A stretch of 64,000 nucleotides of DNA from an uncultured Litoreibacter sp. (GCA_947494435.1 CANLUY010000002.1:744001-808000); one strand, 5' to 3'. Shown: positions 20,750 through 30,358, counted from the stretch's first letter. A program made the numbers and translations. Notes: generated by a model not told the origin, from the sequence alone.

Positions 20750-23161
20750 ATGAAGACGCATGCTCAAGCGGTTGTCATCGGCGGCGGCGTCATTGGATGC
20801 TCTATCCTTTATCACCTTACAAAGCTCGGGTGGACCGATGTCGTTTTGTTGGAAAGAGATGAGTTAACCTCTGGGTCCACATGGCACGCGGCGGCCAACA
20901 TTCATGGGCTTCACGACAATAACAACATTACCAGAATCCAGAACTACACGATGGATTTATACAATGCGTTGGAAGCTGAAACGGGGCAAAGCTGCGGTGT
21001 TTTTCAACCGGGGTCTTTGTATCTTGCACAGACCGAAGCACGTGAGCACCAACTGCGTTTGCAGGCTGCTAAGGCGAAGTATTATGGACTGAATTTCCAT
21101 GAAGTCGATCGCGCCGAAGCAGAACGCTTGCACCCTTTGGTCGACTATGACGGCATCAGATGCATCATGTTTGAGCCGTCTGGTGGCAATGTTGATCCAT
21201 CGGGTGTGACCAATGCCTACGCCGGTGGCGCACGCCAGAACGGGGCGGAAATTTACCGTTTCACTCCAGTCACCGCGACAGACCAGCAAACTGATGGTAC
21301 TTGGGTTGTGAAGACAACTAAGGGCGATATCGTCACACCGGTCGTGGTCAATGCGGCGGGACTGTGGGGACGTGAAGTTGCTGCCATGGCCGGAATTGAT
21401 CTACCATTGCAGCCGACGGAACATCAGTACTTTGTCACTGAAACGATAGCGGAAATCGCCGAAATGGAGGAGCGTTTGCCCTCTGTCGCCGACCGCGACG
21501 GAGAATACTACTTGCGCCAGGAGGGGCAGGGCCTCTTGGTTGGCGCCTATGAAAAGGATCTTCGCTTCTGGGCAGAAGAAGGCACACCGCAAGGGTTCGG
21601 TCACGAGTTGTTCGCCGATGATCTAGAACGGATCGAGCCAAATATGATGCGTGCCATTGACCGGGTGCCAGCAGTCGGTACAGCCGGGATAAAGCGCGTC
21701 ATCAATGGGCCGATGATATGGTCACCGGACTCCAATGCGCTGTTTGGTCCCGTGCCAGAACTAAAGGGCTATTTCTGCTGCAATGGGATTATCCCGGGAT
21801 TTTCGCAATCGGGTGGGCTTGGATCGCTAACGGCTGAATGGATCGTAACAGGCGAGCCGCATCTGGATATGTTCCCATGGGATATGTCGCGTTTTGGTGC
21901 ATGGGCTGATAAGACGTTCACCAAGGCGAGGGTAGGGGATCAATATGCAAACCGCTTCTCTATTCACTTCCCCAACGAAGAACGCAGCGCCGGACGGCCC
22001 GCCAGAACGCGGCCGATTTATGAAACCCAAAAATCCATGGGAGCCGTTTTCGGTTTGAACTACGGGTGGGAGCATCCTCTTTGGTTTGCGGATACGCCCG
22101 GGACTGTCGACACCAATGGCTTCACGCGACAAAACTGGTTCGAGCCCGTTCGCGTTGAATGCCGCATGTTACGCGAAAAGGCTGGTATCATTGATATCTC
22201 AAACTTCGCAAAGTACCGCGTCAGAGGTGAAGGGGCATCTGATTGGCTCAATCGTGTTTTCGCCAACAATATGCCCGAAACAGCCGGCCGGTCTTGCCTC
22301 ACACCGCTGATTGGCGTGCGTGGAGGGATCGCCGGAGACTTCACCGTCACAAAGCTAGATGACGAGGATTTTCTCGTAATCGGGTCGGGCATGGCTGAGC
22401 GATACCATCTTCGCTTTTTCAATGGAGTCAAACGCCCGGAGAGTGTTCGGTTCGACAGCCAAACCGAAGCCATGTGCGGGTTTAGTGTTGCAGGTCCAGA
22501 GAGCCGCGCATTGTTGGAACGTCTGACCAATACCGATCTGAGCACAGATGCGTTTCCGTTCATGCGCTCTCAGAAAATTACTTTAGCGGGCGTCGACCTT
22601 ATCGCGTTGCGGGTGTCTTTCACCGGTGATTTGGGTTGGGAGCTGCATTGCAAAACAGAAGATCAACCTCGGTTGTATCAAGCGTTGATCGAAACCGGTC
22701 GGGAAGTCGGCGCGGGCCCTGTTGGATCGCGCGCTTTGATGTCATTGCGGGTTGAAAAAGGGTATGGCTCTTGGAGCCGTGAATACTCTCCTGAATACTG
22801 GCCGCAAGAGGTCGGGCTTGATCGCTTGATTAAACTGGACAAGGACTTCTTGAACAAAGCGGCTTATGTGGAACTTAAAGACAAAGCCCCACGGGAGCAC
22901 TTGAGTATTCTCGAAGTTCTGGACGTGGAAGATGCGGATGCCTCAGGCGGTGAGCCTATCTTTAAGCCCGATGGAACGCCGGTGGGACGCGTCAGTTCCG
23001 GGACTTTTGGCTATAGCGTCAACAAGTCGCTGGCTCTGGGCTTTCTGAAGGACCCCACACCAGGCACTGAGGTCCATGTGATGATCCTCGGCCGTCCACA
23101 CCGCGCTGTTGTCTTGGCAGAGCCTCCCTTCGATCCCGAGGGCAAACGACTGCGCGCTTAA
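20750..23161 (+). CDS. FAD-dependent oxidoreductase fused to GcvT domain (second paralogue)
   Basis: Same architecture as the enzyme at 17380-19788: an N-terminal DAO flavoprotein (AVVIGGGVIGCSILYHLTKLGW), a putative FAD-linking histidine in GSTWHAAAN, and a C-terminal folate-binding GcvT domain (FAKYRVRGEGASDWLNR, VSFTGDLGWELHCK). The two clearly share ancestry but differ in many substrate-site positions, so they probably oxidise different N-methyl compounds. I place the start at ATG 20750 (803 residues), where the flavoprotein fold begins; an in-frame ATG at 20702 adds 16 residues of poor quality. It overlaps the DUF1304 gene convergently by four bases. Confidence 0.87.
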   Translation: MKTHAQAVVIGGGVIGCSILYHLTKLGWTDVVLLERDELTSGSTWHAAANIHGLHDNNNITRIQNYTMDLYNALEAETGQSCGVFQPGSLYLAQTEAREHQLRLQAAKAKYYGLNFHEVDRAEAERLHPLVDYDGIRCIMFEPSGGNVDPSGVTNAYAGGARQNGAEIYRFTPVTATDQQTDGTWVVKTTKGDIVTPVVVNAAGLWGREVAAMAGIDLPLQPTEHQYFVTETIAEIAEMEERLPSVADRDGEYYLRQEGQGLLVGAYEKDLRFWAEEGTPQGFGHELFADDLERIEPNMMRAIDRVPAVGTAGIKRVINGPMIWSPDSNALFGPVPELKGYFCCNGIIPGFSQSGGLGSLTAEWIVTGEPHLDMFPWDMSRFGAWADKTFTKARVGDQYANRFSIHFPNEERSAGRPARTRPIYETQKSMGAVFGLNYGWEHPLWFADTPGTVDTNGFTRQNWFEPVRVECRMLREKAGIIDISNFAKYRVRGEGASDWLNRVFANNMPETAGRSCLTPLIGVRGGIAGDFTVTKLDDEDFLVIGSGMAERYHLRFFNGVKRPESVRFDSQTEAMCGFSVAGPESRALLERLTNTDLSTDAFPFMRSQKITLAGVDLIALRVSFTGDLGWELHCKTEDQPRLYQALIETGREVGAGPVGSRALMSLRVEKGYGSWSREYSPEYWPQEVGLDRLIKLDKDFLNKAAYVELKDKAPREHLSILEVLDVEDADASGGEPIFKPDGTPVGRVSSGTFGYSVNKSLALGFLKDPTPGTEVHVMILGRPHRAVVLAEPPFDPEGKRLRA

Positions 23162-23520
23162 GAAAAAACCATGGCGCCCATCGCGAGCGTGGCAGGCAAC
23201 GTCTGAACATAGATAATTTTGCGCGCTGCTGTCGCCGCGCCGTAGATACCGGCAATCGCTACACAGGCCAAAAAGAAGGTTGCGACATAGAGCTGCCAAA
23301 CAGAGTCAGAAATTAGAAGCGACCAAAACAAACCAGCAGCCAAAAAGCCATTGTAGAGACCTTGGTTCGCGGCGAGACCTTTGGTCGGTTCAAATAATTC
23401 CTTTGGCAACATGGTGAAGATCTTCGGCCCGCGTGTTGTCCAAGCAAACATCTCGAACCACATGATATAAAGATGGAGCAGTCCAATCAGAAACACCAAT
23501 ATCATCGCCGCGTAAGACAT
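23158..23520 (-). CDS. DUF1304 family membrane protein
   Basis: A 120-residue protein with four predicted transmembrane helices and the DUF1304 signature: LIGLLHLYIMWFEMFAWTT near the start and the cytoplasmic loop TKGLAANQGLYNGFLAAGL in the middle. The family is widespread and has no established function. It precedes livM on the minus strand by 16 bases downstream spacing, so it may be transcribed as the last gene of the liv operon. Confidence 0.85.
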   Translation of the reverse strand: MSYAAMILVFLIGLLHLYIMWFEMFAWTTRGPKIFTMLPKELFEPTKGLAANQGLYNGFLAAGLFWSLLISDSVWQLYVATFFLACVAIAGIYGAATAARKIIYVQTLPATLAMGAMVFS

Positions 23521-23536
23521 GCTCGCTCTCCTGTGG

Positions 23537-24841
23537 TTATTTCTCCGGTATTAACCCGCGTGGACTGAATCTAAGCACAAGTAGCAGCACAAGTCCCATT
23601 GTCAGCAAGCGCATATGTGCCGCAGAGTCCAACAAATGCTCCTTAAGAGCTGATCCGTCGGCCATACCTGCCGTGATCAAGTTCATCAATGCAAGGCCCA
23701 TCGGTTCCACTTGAACCCAGAGGAACCAGATCAAGAACCCGCCGAGGACAGCTCCGAAATTATTGCCAGAACCGCCGACGATCACCATGACCCAAATCAG
23801 GAAGGTAAAGCGCAGCGGTTGGTATGTTCCAGGCGTCAATTGTCCGTCCAACGTCGTCATCATTGCGCCGGCGATCCCGCAAACAGCAGAGCCAAGAACA
23901 AAGACCTGCAAGTGGCGCGCGGTGACATCTTTACCCATCGCCTCTGCCGCCACTTCATTGTCACGGATCGCGCGCAACATACGGCCCCAAGGGGAATTCC
24001 ACGCAGTCTGCGCCAGCCACAACAAAATCAACAGCACGACGGTGAAGAGTAGCGCGTACATACCTTTCACGTAGAGCGTCGAAGCAAGTGTCGGGTCCAA
24101 TCCCCAGCTTGCTGCACTCTCCACAAAAGACGGGCTGTTCTGTAGATCGATCTCCTTCGGAACAACAACAGGGCGATCAAGGCCAACCACGTTTTTCACG
24201 CCACGCCCCAGCCAATCCTCATTTTTCATCACGATGATGATGATTTCAGCGATGCCGAGCGTTGCGATTGCAAGGTAATCAGACCGAAGTCCAAGGGCCG
24301 TTTTTCCGATAACCCAGGCTGCACCTGCAGCCAAAAGCCCACCAACAGGCCATGAGATCAGAATGGGCAAATTCAAGCCACCCAAGTAGCCTGTCGCAGC
24401 GGGATCAACCGCTTCGACGGCTGCGACCCCACCATCAAAGACGGTGCGGAAGATGATAAAGCCCAATAGAATTGCAGCAGCAACGACAAACCCACGGGTT
24501 TTTCCAGCTCGCATTTTGGACCAGATCAAGATGGCTGCGACGATAGTCGCCGCCCCCAGTATCAGTCCTAAGATGACACGCAAACCGCCAGCCGCCCATG
24601 CCTCAGTTGTTGGGGGCATCGAGATCAGAACAGACGCCAATCCGCCAAGGGCGACAAAGCCCATGACGCCCACATTGAACAGACCCGCATAGCCCCATTG
24701 GATGTTCACACCCAGCGCCATGATGGCCGAAATCAATCCCATGTTCAGGATCAGAAGGGCAGAGTTCCAAGATTGTAGGAACCCAGTCCCAATGATCAGG
24801 GCTGCAACAAAGCCGAAAAGAAGAAAGTTGCGCATGCTCAT
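23537..24841 (-). CDS. livM: Branched-chain amino acid ABC transporter permease LivM
   Basis: A 434-residue inner-membrane permease of the LivHM family with about ten hydrophobic segments. GYAGLFNVGVMGFVALGG is the conserved LivM N-terminal motif. The EAA-type loop is MLRAIRDNEVAAEAMGKDVTARHLQVF, and PGTYQPLRFTFLIWVMVIVGGSGNNFGAVLGG follows. It is longer than enteric LivM because of a loop near residues 95-170. It pairs with LivH to form the channel. Its ATG overlaps the livH stop by four bases. Confidence 0.92.
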   Translation of the reverse strand: MSMRNFLLFGFVAALIIGTGFLQSWNSALLILNMGLISAIMALGVNIQWGYAGLFNVGVMGFVALGGLASVLISMPPTTEAWAAGGLRVILGLILGAATIVAAILIWSKMRAGKTRGFVVAAAILLGFIIFRTVFDGGVAAVEAVDPAATGYLGGLNLPILISWPVGGLLAAGAAWVIGKTALGLRSDYLAIATLGIAEIIIIVMKNEDWLGRGVKNVVGLDRPVVVPKEIDLQNSPSFVESAASWGLDPTLASTLYVKGMYALLFTVVLLILLWLAQTAWNSPWGRMLRAIRDNEVAAEAMGKDVTARHLQVFVLGSAVCGIAGAMMTTLDGQLTPGTYQPLRFTFLIWVMVIVGGSGNNFGAVLGGFLIWFLWVQVEPMGLALMNLITAGMADGSALKEHLLDSAAHMRLLTMGLVLLLVLRFSPRGLIPEK

Positions 24842-25848
24842 ACTGATTGCCCTTTAAAGAGCCCCGTTGGTTTAAACAGGAGCACGATGATCAAGATAAC
24901 GAATGAGACGGCCAACTTGTAATCCGTGCTCATCAACTGCGCCAAACCATCCGGCGCGAGGCTTTCTGGCAGCGCATAATTGGCGACCTTCTTCCATGCG
25001 TAAGTGACTGTGACCTCGGAAAATGCGATCAGGAAACCACCGGCAATGGCCCCAAGTGGATTACCCAAGCCGCCCACGATGGCAGAGGCGAAAATCGGCA
25101 GAAGCAGTTGGAAATAGGTGAACGGCTTGAAAGATTTATCTAACCCATAAAGCGTGCCAGCAATGGTCGCGAGTGCGGCTACGATCAACCATGTGTACAT
25201 CACAACCCGCTCAGGGTTGATGCCGGAAAGCAGCGCTAAATCCTCGTTGTCCGAGAAAGCTCGCATCGACTTACCGGTTCTCGTTTTGTTGAGAAACCAG
25301 AATAACAGCGCCACCACGATTACGGCTGTGATGACAGTGATGCCTTGCGTCGTTTTAATCGCAAGGCCTTCTTTCAACCCTGTCATGGCCTTGAAGTCAC
25401 GGGCAGAAATGATGAAGCGCTCGCCATCAGCAAACCGTTGATCACCCGGCCCGATGATGAAGCGGGTCAGGCCATTCATGATGAACATGACCCCAAGTGA
25501 GACCATCACCAAAACCACCGGCTTCACCCGCGTCCGTCGATAAAACTGATAGACAACTTTGTCAGTCCCCAGCAAAAAAACGCCCGTCAGTACGATCCCA
25601 AACGGTAGGGCGAGCAGTGCTGTGGGTAGTGGTCCGGCACTGATACCGACGCTCTGAAAGCCCCAAGTGATCAAGATGACAAACATTGTCCCGAAGGCCA
25701 TCGTGTCGCCATGCGCGAAGTTTGAGAAACGCAGGATCCCATACACAAGCGTGACGCCCAAAGCACCAAGGGCAAGTTGCGCGCCATAGGCGAAACCTGG
25801 CACAAACACAAAATTGGCAAAAGCCACTATCGCGTTGAGATAATCCAT
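24838..25848 (-). CDS. livH: Branched-chain amino acid ABC transporter permease LivH
   Basis: A 336-residue inner-membrane permease with about eight helices. Family motifs are LGVTLVYGILRFSNFAHGDTMAFG near the N-terminus, MRAFSDNEDLALLSGINPERV in the cytoplasmic coupling loop, and LPIFASAIVGGLGNPLGAIAGG. It forms the heteromeric channel with LivM. It follows the small exported protein gene with a one-base overlap. Confidence 0.93.
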   Translation of the reverse strand: MDYLNAIVAFANFVFVPGFAYGAQLALGALGVTLVYGILRFSNFAHGDTMAFGTMFVILITWGFQSVGISAGPLPTALLALPFGIVLTGVFLLGTDKVVYQFYRRTRVKPVVLVMVSLGVMFIMNGLTRFIIGPGDQRFADGERFIISARDFKAMTGLKEGLAIKTTQGITVITAVIVVALLFWFLNKTRTGKSMRAFSDNEDLALLSGINPERVVMYTWLIVAALATIAGTLYGLDKSFKPFTYFQLLLPIFASAIVGGLGNPLGAIAGGFLIAFSEVTVTYAWKKVANYALPESLAPDGLAQLMSTDYKLAVSFVILIIVLLFKPTGLFKGQSV

Positions 25849-26201
25849 TACTTACAGGTCCCTAGATAATTCACCATCAATGGTCCGTCGAACAAATGTG
25901 TGGAGTAACGCGCCTCGGCACCCACTTTGCGTGTCAAAACGTGGAACGCGGATGATGTGTAGCCGACGAACACGTTCACAGTTTCCGAGCCGCCCGACGT
26001 TACAGGGATCGTCTCTGCATCTGTAATCAACGCGCCATCAGCAATCTCCATGGAGAAGTCAGTGTCACTACAGCCTTCTCCTTCAAAGCACTCCGTGGTG
26101 AACACGCATGTCTCTGCCAAGGCGGCGATGGGGCCGAACATAGCCGCCCCAAACAGAAATGCTCTCAGAACTTTTCGGCCAGAGGCTTTCCAAATTCCCA
26201 T
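25848..26201 (-). CDS. Small exported protein inside the liv operon, unknown function
   Basis: A 117-residue protein that I do not recognise. Residues 1-30 form a clear Sec signal peptide: basic start (MGIWKASGRK), a hydrophobic core and a cleavage site at ALA-ET. The mature part is about 88 residues with four cysteines (two near its start, one in EGEGCSD and one at the C-terminus), suggesting disulfides in the periplasm. It lies between livF and livH with tight spacing on both sides (3 bases from livF, 1-base overlap with livH), so it is part of the operon. It might assist the periplasmic binding protein; that is inference. Confidence 0.75.
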   Translation of the reverse strand: MGIWKASGRKVLRAFLFGAAMFGPIAALAETCVFTTECFEGEGCSDTDFSMEIADGALITDAETIPVTSGGSETVNVFVGYTSSAFHVLTRKVGAEARYSTHLFDGPLMVNYLGTCK

Positions 26202-26204
26202 CTC

Positions 26205-27041
26205 TCAACCTCCCAAGAACGATTTACGCACTTCAGGGTCTGCCAACAGTGCGGCGCCCGTATCTGTGAAGCGGTTGCGACCCTGCACAAGCACATAGCC
26301 CTTGTCAGCAATGGCCAGCGCTTGACGCGCATTTTGTTCAACCATCAGGATCGAGATGCCAGTGCGTGCTACCTCGATAATCCTGTCGAACAACTCATCC
26401 ATCACGATGGGCGAAACGCCCGCCGTAGGCTCGTCCAACATCAGAACCTTTGGCTGCGTCATCAATGCGCGCCCAACAGCCACCTGTTGTCGTTGCCCAC
26501 CAGACAATTCGCCTGCGGCCTGATTGCGTTTCTCGCGCAGGATCGGAAACAGCTCGTAGACCTGCTCAATGGTTTTCTGGATGTCATCGCGGCGCAGGAA
26601 AGCGCCCATTTCCAAGTTCTCTTCCACCGTCATCGACGTAAAGATGTTGGAGGTCTGCGGCACAAAAGCCATGCCTTCAGCGACACGTGCCTGCGGTGTC
26701 AGCTTGGTGATATCCCGACCGTTCAGTCGCACAGCGCCTTGGCGCACATCCAACATGCCGAACACGGCCTTCATTGCCGTCGATTTCCCGGCGCCGTTAG
26801 GACCAACGATCACGGCGATCTCGCCTTCATTCACGGCAATGGTGCAATCATGAAGAATGTCGGGACCTTTGCCATAACCACCTGACATCGTATCACCAAT
26901 CAGAAATGGCTCGCCCGGTTTTCCGGCAGTATCGACGTGAGGCGTCTTCTGCATTTCTGCACTGTTTCCAATTGGTTGCCCAGGGTTCTTACCGATTGAA
27001 GCGTCTTTGTTGCCGCGGCTTGGATAAGGGTCATTCGTCAT
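26205..27041 (-). CDS. livF: Branched-chain amino acid ABC transporter ATPase LivF
   Basis: ABC ATPase with Walker A GPNGAGKST, signature LSGGQRQQVAVGRAL and Walker B VLMLDEPTAGVSP. It is 278 residues, longer than the 235-residue norm because of a 50-residue, low-complexity N-terminal extension; related Roseobacter LivF proteins have the same kind of extension, and the four-base overlap with livG supports the long form. It energises transport together with LivG at the cytoplasmic face of LivHM. Confidence 0.92.
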   Translation of the reverse strand: MTNDPYPSRGNKDASIGKNPGQPIGNSAEMQKTPHVDTAGKPGEPFLIGDTMSGGYGKGPDILHDCTIAVNEGEIAVIVGPNGAGKSTAMKAVFGMLDVRQGAVRLNGRDITKLTPQARVAEGMAFVPQTSNIFTSMTVEENLEMGAFLRRDDIQKTIEQVYELFPILREKRNQAAGELSGGQRQQVAVGRALMTQPKVLMLDEPTAGVSPIVMDELFDRIIEVARTGISILMVEQNARQALAIADKGYVLVQGRNRFTDTGAALLADPEVRKSFLGG

Positions 27042-27817
27042 GCCGAGGCCACCTTGTTTTTCAATCCAGTTCCAAGATAGGCTTCGATAACTTGTTCATT
27101 TGCTTTGATTTCATCGAGCGTACCTTCGGCAAGAACCTTACCCTCTGCCATGCATATAACGGGATCACAGAGGCGCCCGATAAAGTCCATATCATGCTCA
27201 ATCACGCAAAACGTGTAACCGCGTTCTTTGTTGAGCCGGATGATCGCGTCACCAATAGTATTCAGCAAGGTGCGGTTCACGCCCGCGCCAACTTCGTCCA
27301 GAAATACGATTTTTGCGTCGACCATCATCGTACGGCCCAACTCAAGCAGCTTCTTTTGACCGCCAGAGATATTCCCCGCGCGTTCGTCGCTGATGTGATC
27401 AATGGTCAGGAACTCCAGCACCTCGTCGGCCTTCGCAGCCAATGCACGTTCTTCGTCCGCAATGCGCTTTCGGCCAAACCATGTGTTCCACAGCTTCTCG
27501 CCCGATTGTCCGCCGGGAACCATCATCAGGTTCTCGCGCAGTGTCATTGAATGAAATTCATGTGCGATTTGGAATGTGCGCAGCAAGCCTTTGCCGAACA
27601 GTTCATGCGGCGGCATGCCAGTGATATCTTCACCATCCATATCAACGCGGCCGCTGGTTGGTTTAAGAACCCCAGCTATCGCGTTGAAGAGGGTGGTTTT
27701 TCCGGCGCCGTTTGGGCCAATCAATCCAGTGATAGAGCCTGTTTCAATTTTCAGGGTTGCCCCGTCCACAGCGTGAAACCCGCCGAAATGCTTGTGCAGA
27801 TCGTGTACTTCGATCAT
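27038..27817 (-). CDS. livG: Branched-chain amino acid ABC transporter ATPase LivG
   Basis: A 259-residue ABC ATPase. Walker A is GPNGAGKTTLFN, the signature is ISGGQKKLLELGR and Walker B is IVFLDEVGAGVN; note Glu-Val in place of the usual Glu-Pro. The C-terminal branched-chain extension NEQVIEAYLGTGL is typical of LivG. It lies downstream of livJ, separated by an intrinsic terminator-like hairpin that would let only part of the transcripts continue. Confidence 0.92.
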   Translation of the reverse strand: MIEVHDLHKHFGGFHAVDGATLKIETGSITGLIGPNGAGKTTLFNAIAGVLKPTSGRVDMDGEDITGMPPHELFGKGLLRTFQIAHEFHSMTLRENLMMVPGGQSGEKLWNTWFGRKRIADEERALAAKADEVLEFLTIDHISDERAGNISGGQKKLLELGRTMMVDAKIVFLDEVGAGVNRTLLNTIGDAIIRLNKERGYTFCVIEHDMDFIGRLCDPVICMAEGKVLAEGTLDEIKANEQVIEAYLGTGLKNKVASA

Positions 27818-27836
27818 CTCGCGATGCCCCTTTGCA

Positions 27837-27864
27837 AAACAGCCCGGATTTCTCCGGGCTGTTT
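27837..27864 (-). terminator. Attenuating terminator between livJ and livG
   Basis: On the minus strand AAACAGCCCGG pairs perfectly with CCGGGCTGTTT over 11 bases (27837-27847 with 27854-27864) around a six-base loop; the T-run is short. It is placed right after livJ, which fits partial termination giving excess binding protein. Confidence 0.8.
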
Positions 27865-27886
27865 CAAAACGTCAGTTCAAATGATC

Positions 27887-29080
27887 TTAGCGATACTGAG
27901 CGGTCATTTCCTTGCCGCCTTCGTATTTAACTTCACGGTAGTTACCGGCTGACTCACCGGGGCCGATCAGCTCAACAGCGGATGCACCTACATAGTCGAT
28001 GTCTTCACCGGCTTTGATCAGCTCAAGCGCTTTGCCAAGCTCGCCCGGGAAGATTTCGGTGCCAGGAGCGTTTGCGACATCCATGATTTTGGATTTGTAG
28101 TCGCCCGGTTCCATGGAACCTGCAGCCTGCATGGCCAGCATGATCAGCGCCGCCGCGTCATAGCTTTCTGGTGAGAAAGGAGATGTCGCGTCAAATGCAC
28201 CGTCAACCAATGCTGTGTATTTCGCAGCACCTGGGCTGTCTGTGCCGGGATGTTGGCCGGAGGAGCCGTCGATTTCAGCACCGAAGTTCTCGACCAATTT
28301 CGCGGAGATCATACCGTCAGGGAAGTGGAACGTATCAAACGCGCCTGTGTCGAGTGCCGCGCGGACAACGCCGGAGCCGCCTTGGTCAACGTAACCTGCG
28401 ACGACCAAACGGTCGCCACCGGCAGCAGCCAATGCACCAACTTCAGCAGAATAGTCTGCTTTACCATCTTCATGCGCTGCAGAGATGGTAACTTCGCCGC
28501 CAGCCGCTTCATATGCGGATTGGAACGCGTCAGCCAAACCTTTGCCGTAGTCGTTGTTTGTGTAAGTCAGAGCGACTGACTTGATCCCTTGATCCATCAG
28601 CACTTCGGTCATCACGACGCCTTGGCGCGCATCAGACGGTGCTGTGCGGAAGAACAGACCATCATCTTCGGCAGTCGACAGACCGGGCGACGTTGCGGAC
28701 GGCGATACCATGACAACGCCGTTGGCCAAAGCCACGTTTGCCAAGATCGCACCTGTGACACCAGAACAGTCTGCGCCCATGATACCTTTGACGCCATCGG
28801 ATGTGATCAGGCGTTCAGCTGCTGCGGTCGCAGCGGATGCGTCAACGCATGTGGAATCAGCGCGTACAGGCGTGACTTTTGCACCATCAAGCAGCATGCC
28901 GGACTCGGTAACTTCAGCCATAGCGACTTCAGCGCCATCAGCCATCATTGGTGTGATCGATTCAATTGGCCCTGTGAAACCAAGGATGATCCCAATTTTC
29001 ACTTCTTTCGCGTGACCGTCTGCAAGTGCAGCACCTGTCATCATCGCCATTGCGCTTGTCGCAAGAAGCAGCTTTTTCAT
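27887..29080 (-). CDS. livJ: Branched-chain amino acid ABC transporter substrate-binding protein
   Basis: A 397-residue periplasmic type I binding protein with a signal peptide (MKKLLLATSAMAMMTGAALA-DG). EVKIGIILGFTGPIESITPMM is the start of the first lobe. DGVKGIMGADCSGVTGAILANVALANGVVMVSPSATSPGLS carries the usual amino-acid-binding serines and threonines, although the extra cysteine in DCSG is less common. It delivers substrate to LivHM. It is the first gene of the operon and is followed by a terminator-like hairpin. Confidence 0.9.
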   Translation of the reverse strand: MKKLLLATSAMAMMTGAALADGHAKEVKIGIILGFTGPIESITPMMADGAEVAMAEVTESGMLLDGAKVTPVRADSTCVDASAATAAAERLITSDGVKGIMGADCSGVTGAILANVALANGVVMVSPSATSPGLSTAEDDGLFFRTAPSDARQGVVMTEVLMDQGIKSVALTYTNNDYGKGLADAFQSAYEAAGGEVTISAAHEDGKADYSAEVGALAAAGGDRLVVAGYVDQGGSGVVRAALDTGAFDTFHFPDGMISAKLVENFGAEIDGSSGQHPGTDSPGAAKYTALVDGAFDATSPFSPESYDAAALIMLAMQAAGSMEPGDYKSKIMDVANAPGTEIFPGELGKALELIKAGEDIDYVGASAVELIGPGESAGNYREVKYEGGKEMTAQYR

Positions 29081-29266
29081 ATGTCTATTCTCCCAGTTAG
29101 ACGTAGTTTATTATTTGTGCGGCAGAGCCTAGGGGTAACCTGCGCTCTTGAAAAGGCCAACTTTGCGGCAACCGGCAGAGAAATTCACTGTTCACAACTG
29201 GGTTATGGTGGTTTTTGACGCCGTTAATCGACCTATAGTCATACCGATCAACAAGAGAGGTTTCCC

Positions 29267-30358
29267 ATGTCTTTACGCGCAGTTGCAATTTCAGCTTGTT
29301 TGGCATTTCCCGGGCTTGGAGTCGCGATGGAAACATCCGCCGGAAAAGTGACCGTCACCAAGGTCGCAGGAGCGCTGAAACAACCTTGGGCGATCGGGCA
29401 TCTACCGGATGGCGGCATCTTAATCACAGAACGCGCGGGCAAGATCGTTCATCTCATGGCAGATGGAACGCGTCTTGATCTCGGCGGTGTGCCGCGTGTC
29501 GTGAACAAAGGGCAGGGCGGTTTGCTCGATGTGATGATCCCGCGTGATTTCTCCAAATCGCGGCAAGTGTATTTGAGCTATGCGTCTGTCAAAGACGGCG
29601 TGCCCGGGACAGCGCTTGGTGTCGGTAAGCTGAGCGCAGATGGCACGCAGCTTAAAGGGTTCAAGAAGCTCTGGCAGATGGCCACACCCTCTAATGCGGC
29701 GAAACACTTTGGATCACGCATTGTCGAGGCAAAGGATGGAACGTTGTTTCTAACGATAGGCGATCGGGGTGATAGGCCCGAAGCGCAGAATCTCAGAAAC
29801 CACAATGGCGCGATCGTGCGCATAACGCGCACAGGTACTCCGCCGACCGACAACCCATGGGCTGGACGCGCGGGCGCTGAGCCTGAAATTTACTCCTACG
29901 GTCATAGAAACCCACAGGGCGCGGCTTTGGATTTGAATGGAAACCTTTGGATCGCCGAGCATGGCGCAAAAGGTGGTGATGAGGTGAACAAGATTAAGCC
30001 GGGTGCGAATTACGGCTGGCCGGTCATCAGCTATGGGCGCCACTACTCTGGCTTCAAAATCGGGGAGGGCACGTCCAAGCAAGGAATGGAGCAACCAGAG
30101 CACTATTGGGACCCATCCATGGCGCCATCAGGTATGATGATCTATTCGGGAAAACTCTGGCCGGAATGGAAAGGCGACATTTTTGTGGGTTCGCTGAAAT
30201 TCGACTATATCTCCCGATTGGACGGCGCACCGTTAACAGAGGTTGAACAGCTCAAGAGCAAACAAACAGCGCGCGTGCGAGATGTGGTTGAGGGCCCCGA
30301 TGGTGCAATCTGGTTCCTCTCAGTCGATAGCGATGCGCTTTACAGGATCACGCCTTAG
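29267..30358 (+). CDS. PQQ-dependent sugar dehydrogenase (glucose/sorbosone dehydrogenase family)
   Basis: A 363-residue secreted six-bladed beta-propeller of the YliI/Asd type. It has a signal peptide ending near residue 20, and the family motifs QPWAIGHLPDGGILITERAGK, GQGGLLDV, YGHRNPQGAALD, IAEHGAKGGDEVN and GANYGWPVISYG, which line the PQQ and calcium sites. These enzymes oxidise aldoses at C1 in the periplasm and pass electrons to a soluble or membrane acceptor. PQQ synthesis genes are not in this window. It overlaps the dctM stop by four bases convergently. Confidence 0.88.
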   Translation: MSLRAVAISACLAFPGLGVAMETSAGKVTVTKVAGALKQPWAIGHLPDGGILITERAGKIVHLMADGTRLDLGGVPRVVNKGQGGLLDVMIPRDFSKSRQVYLSYASVKDGVPGTALGVGKLSADGTQLKGFKKLWQMATPSNAAKHFGSRIVEAKDGTLFLTIGDRGDRPEAQNLRNHNGAIVRITRTGTPPTDNPWAGRAGAEPEIYSYGHRNPQGAALDLNGNLWIAEHGAKGGDEVNKIKPGANYGWPVISYGRHYSGFKIGEGTSKQGMEQPEHYWDPSMAPSGMMIYSGKLWPEWKGDIFVGSLKFDYISRLDGAPLTEVEQLKSKQTARVRDVVEGPDGAIWFLSVDSDALYRITP

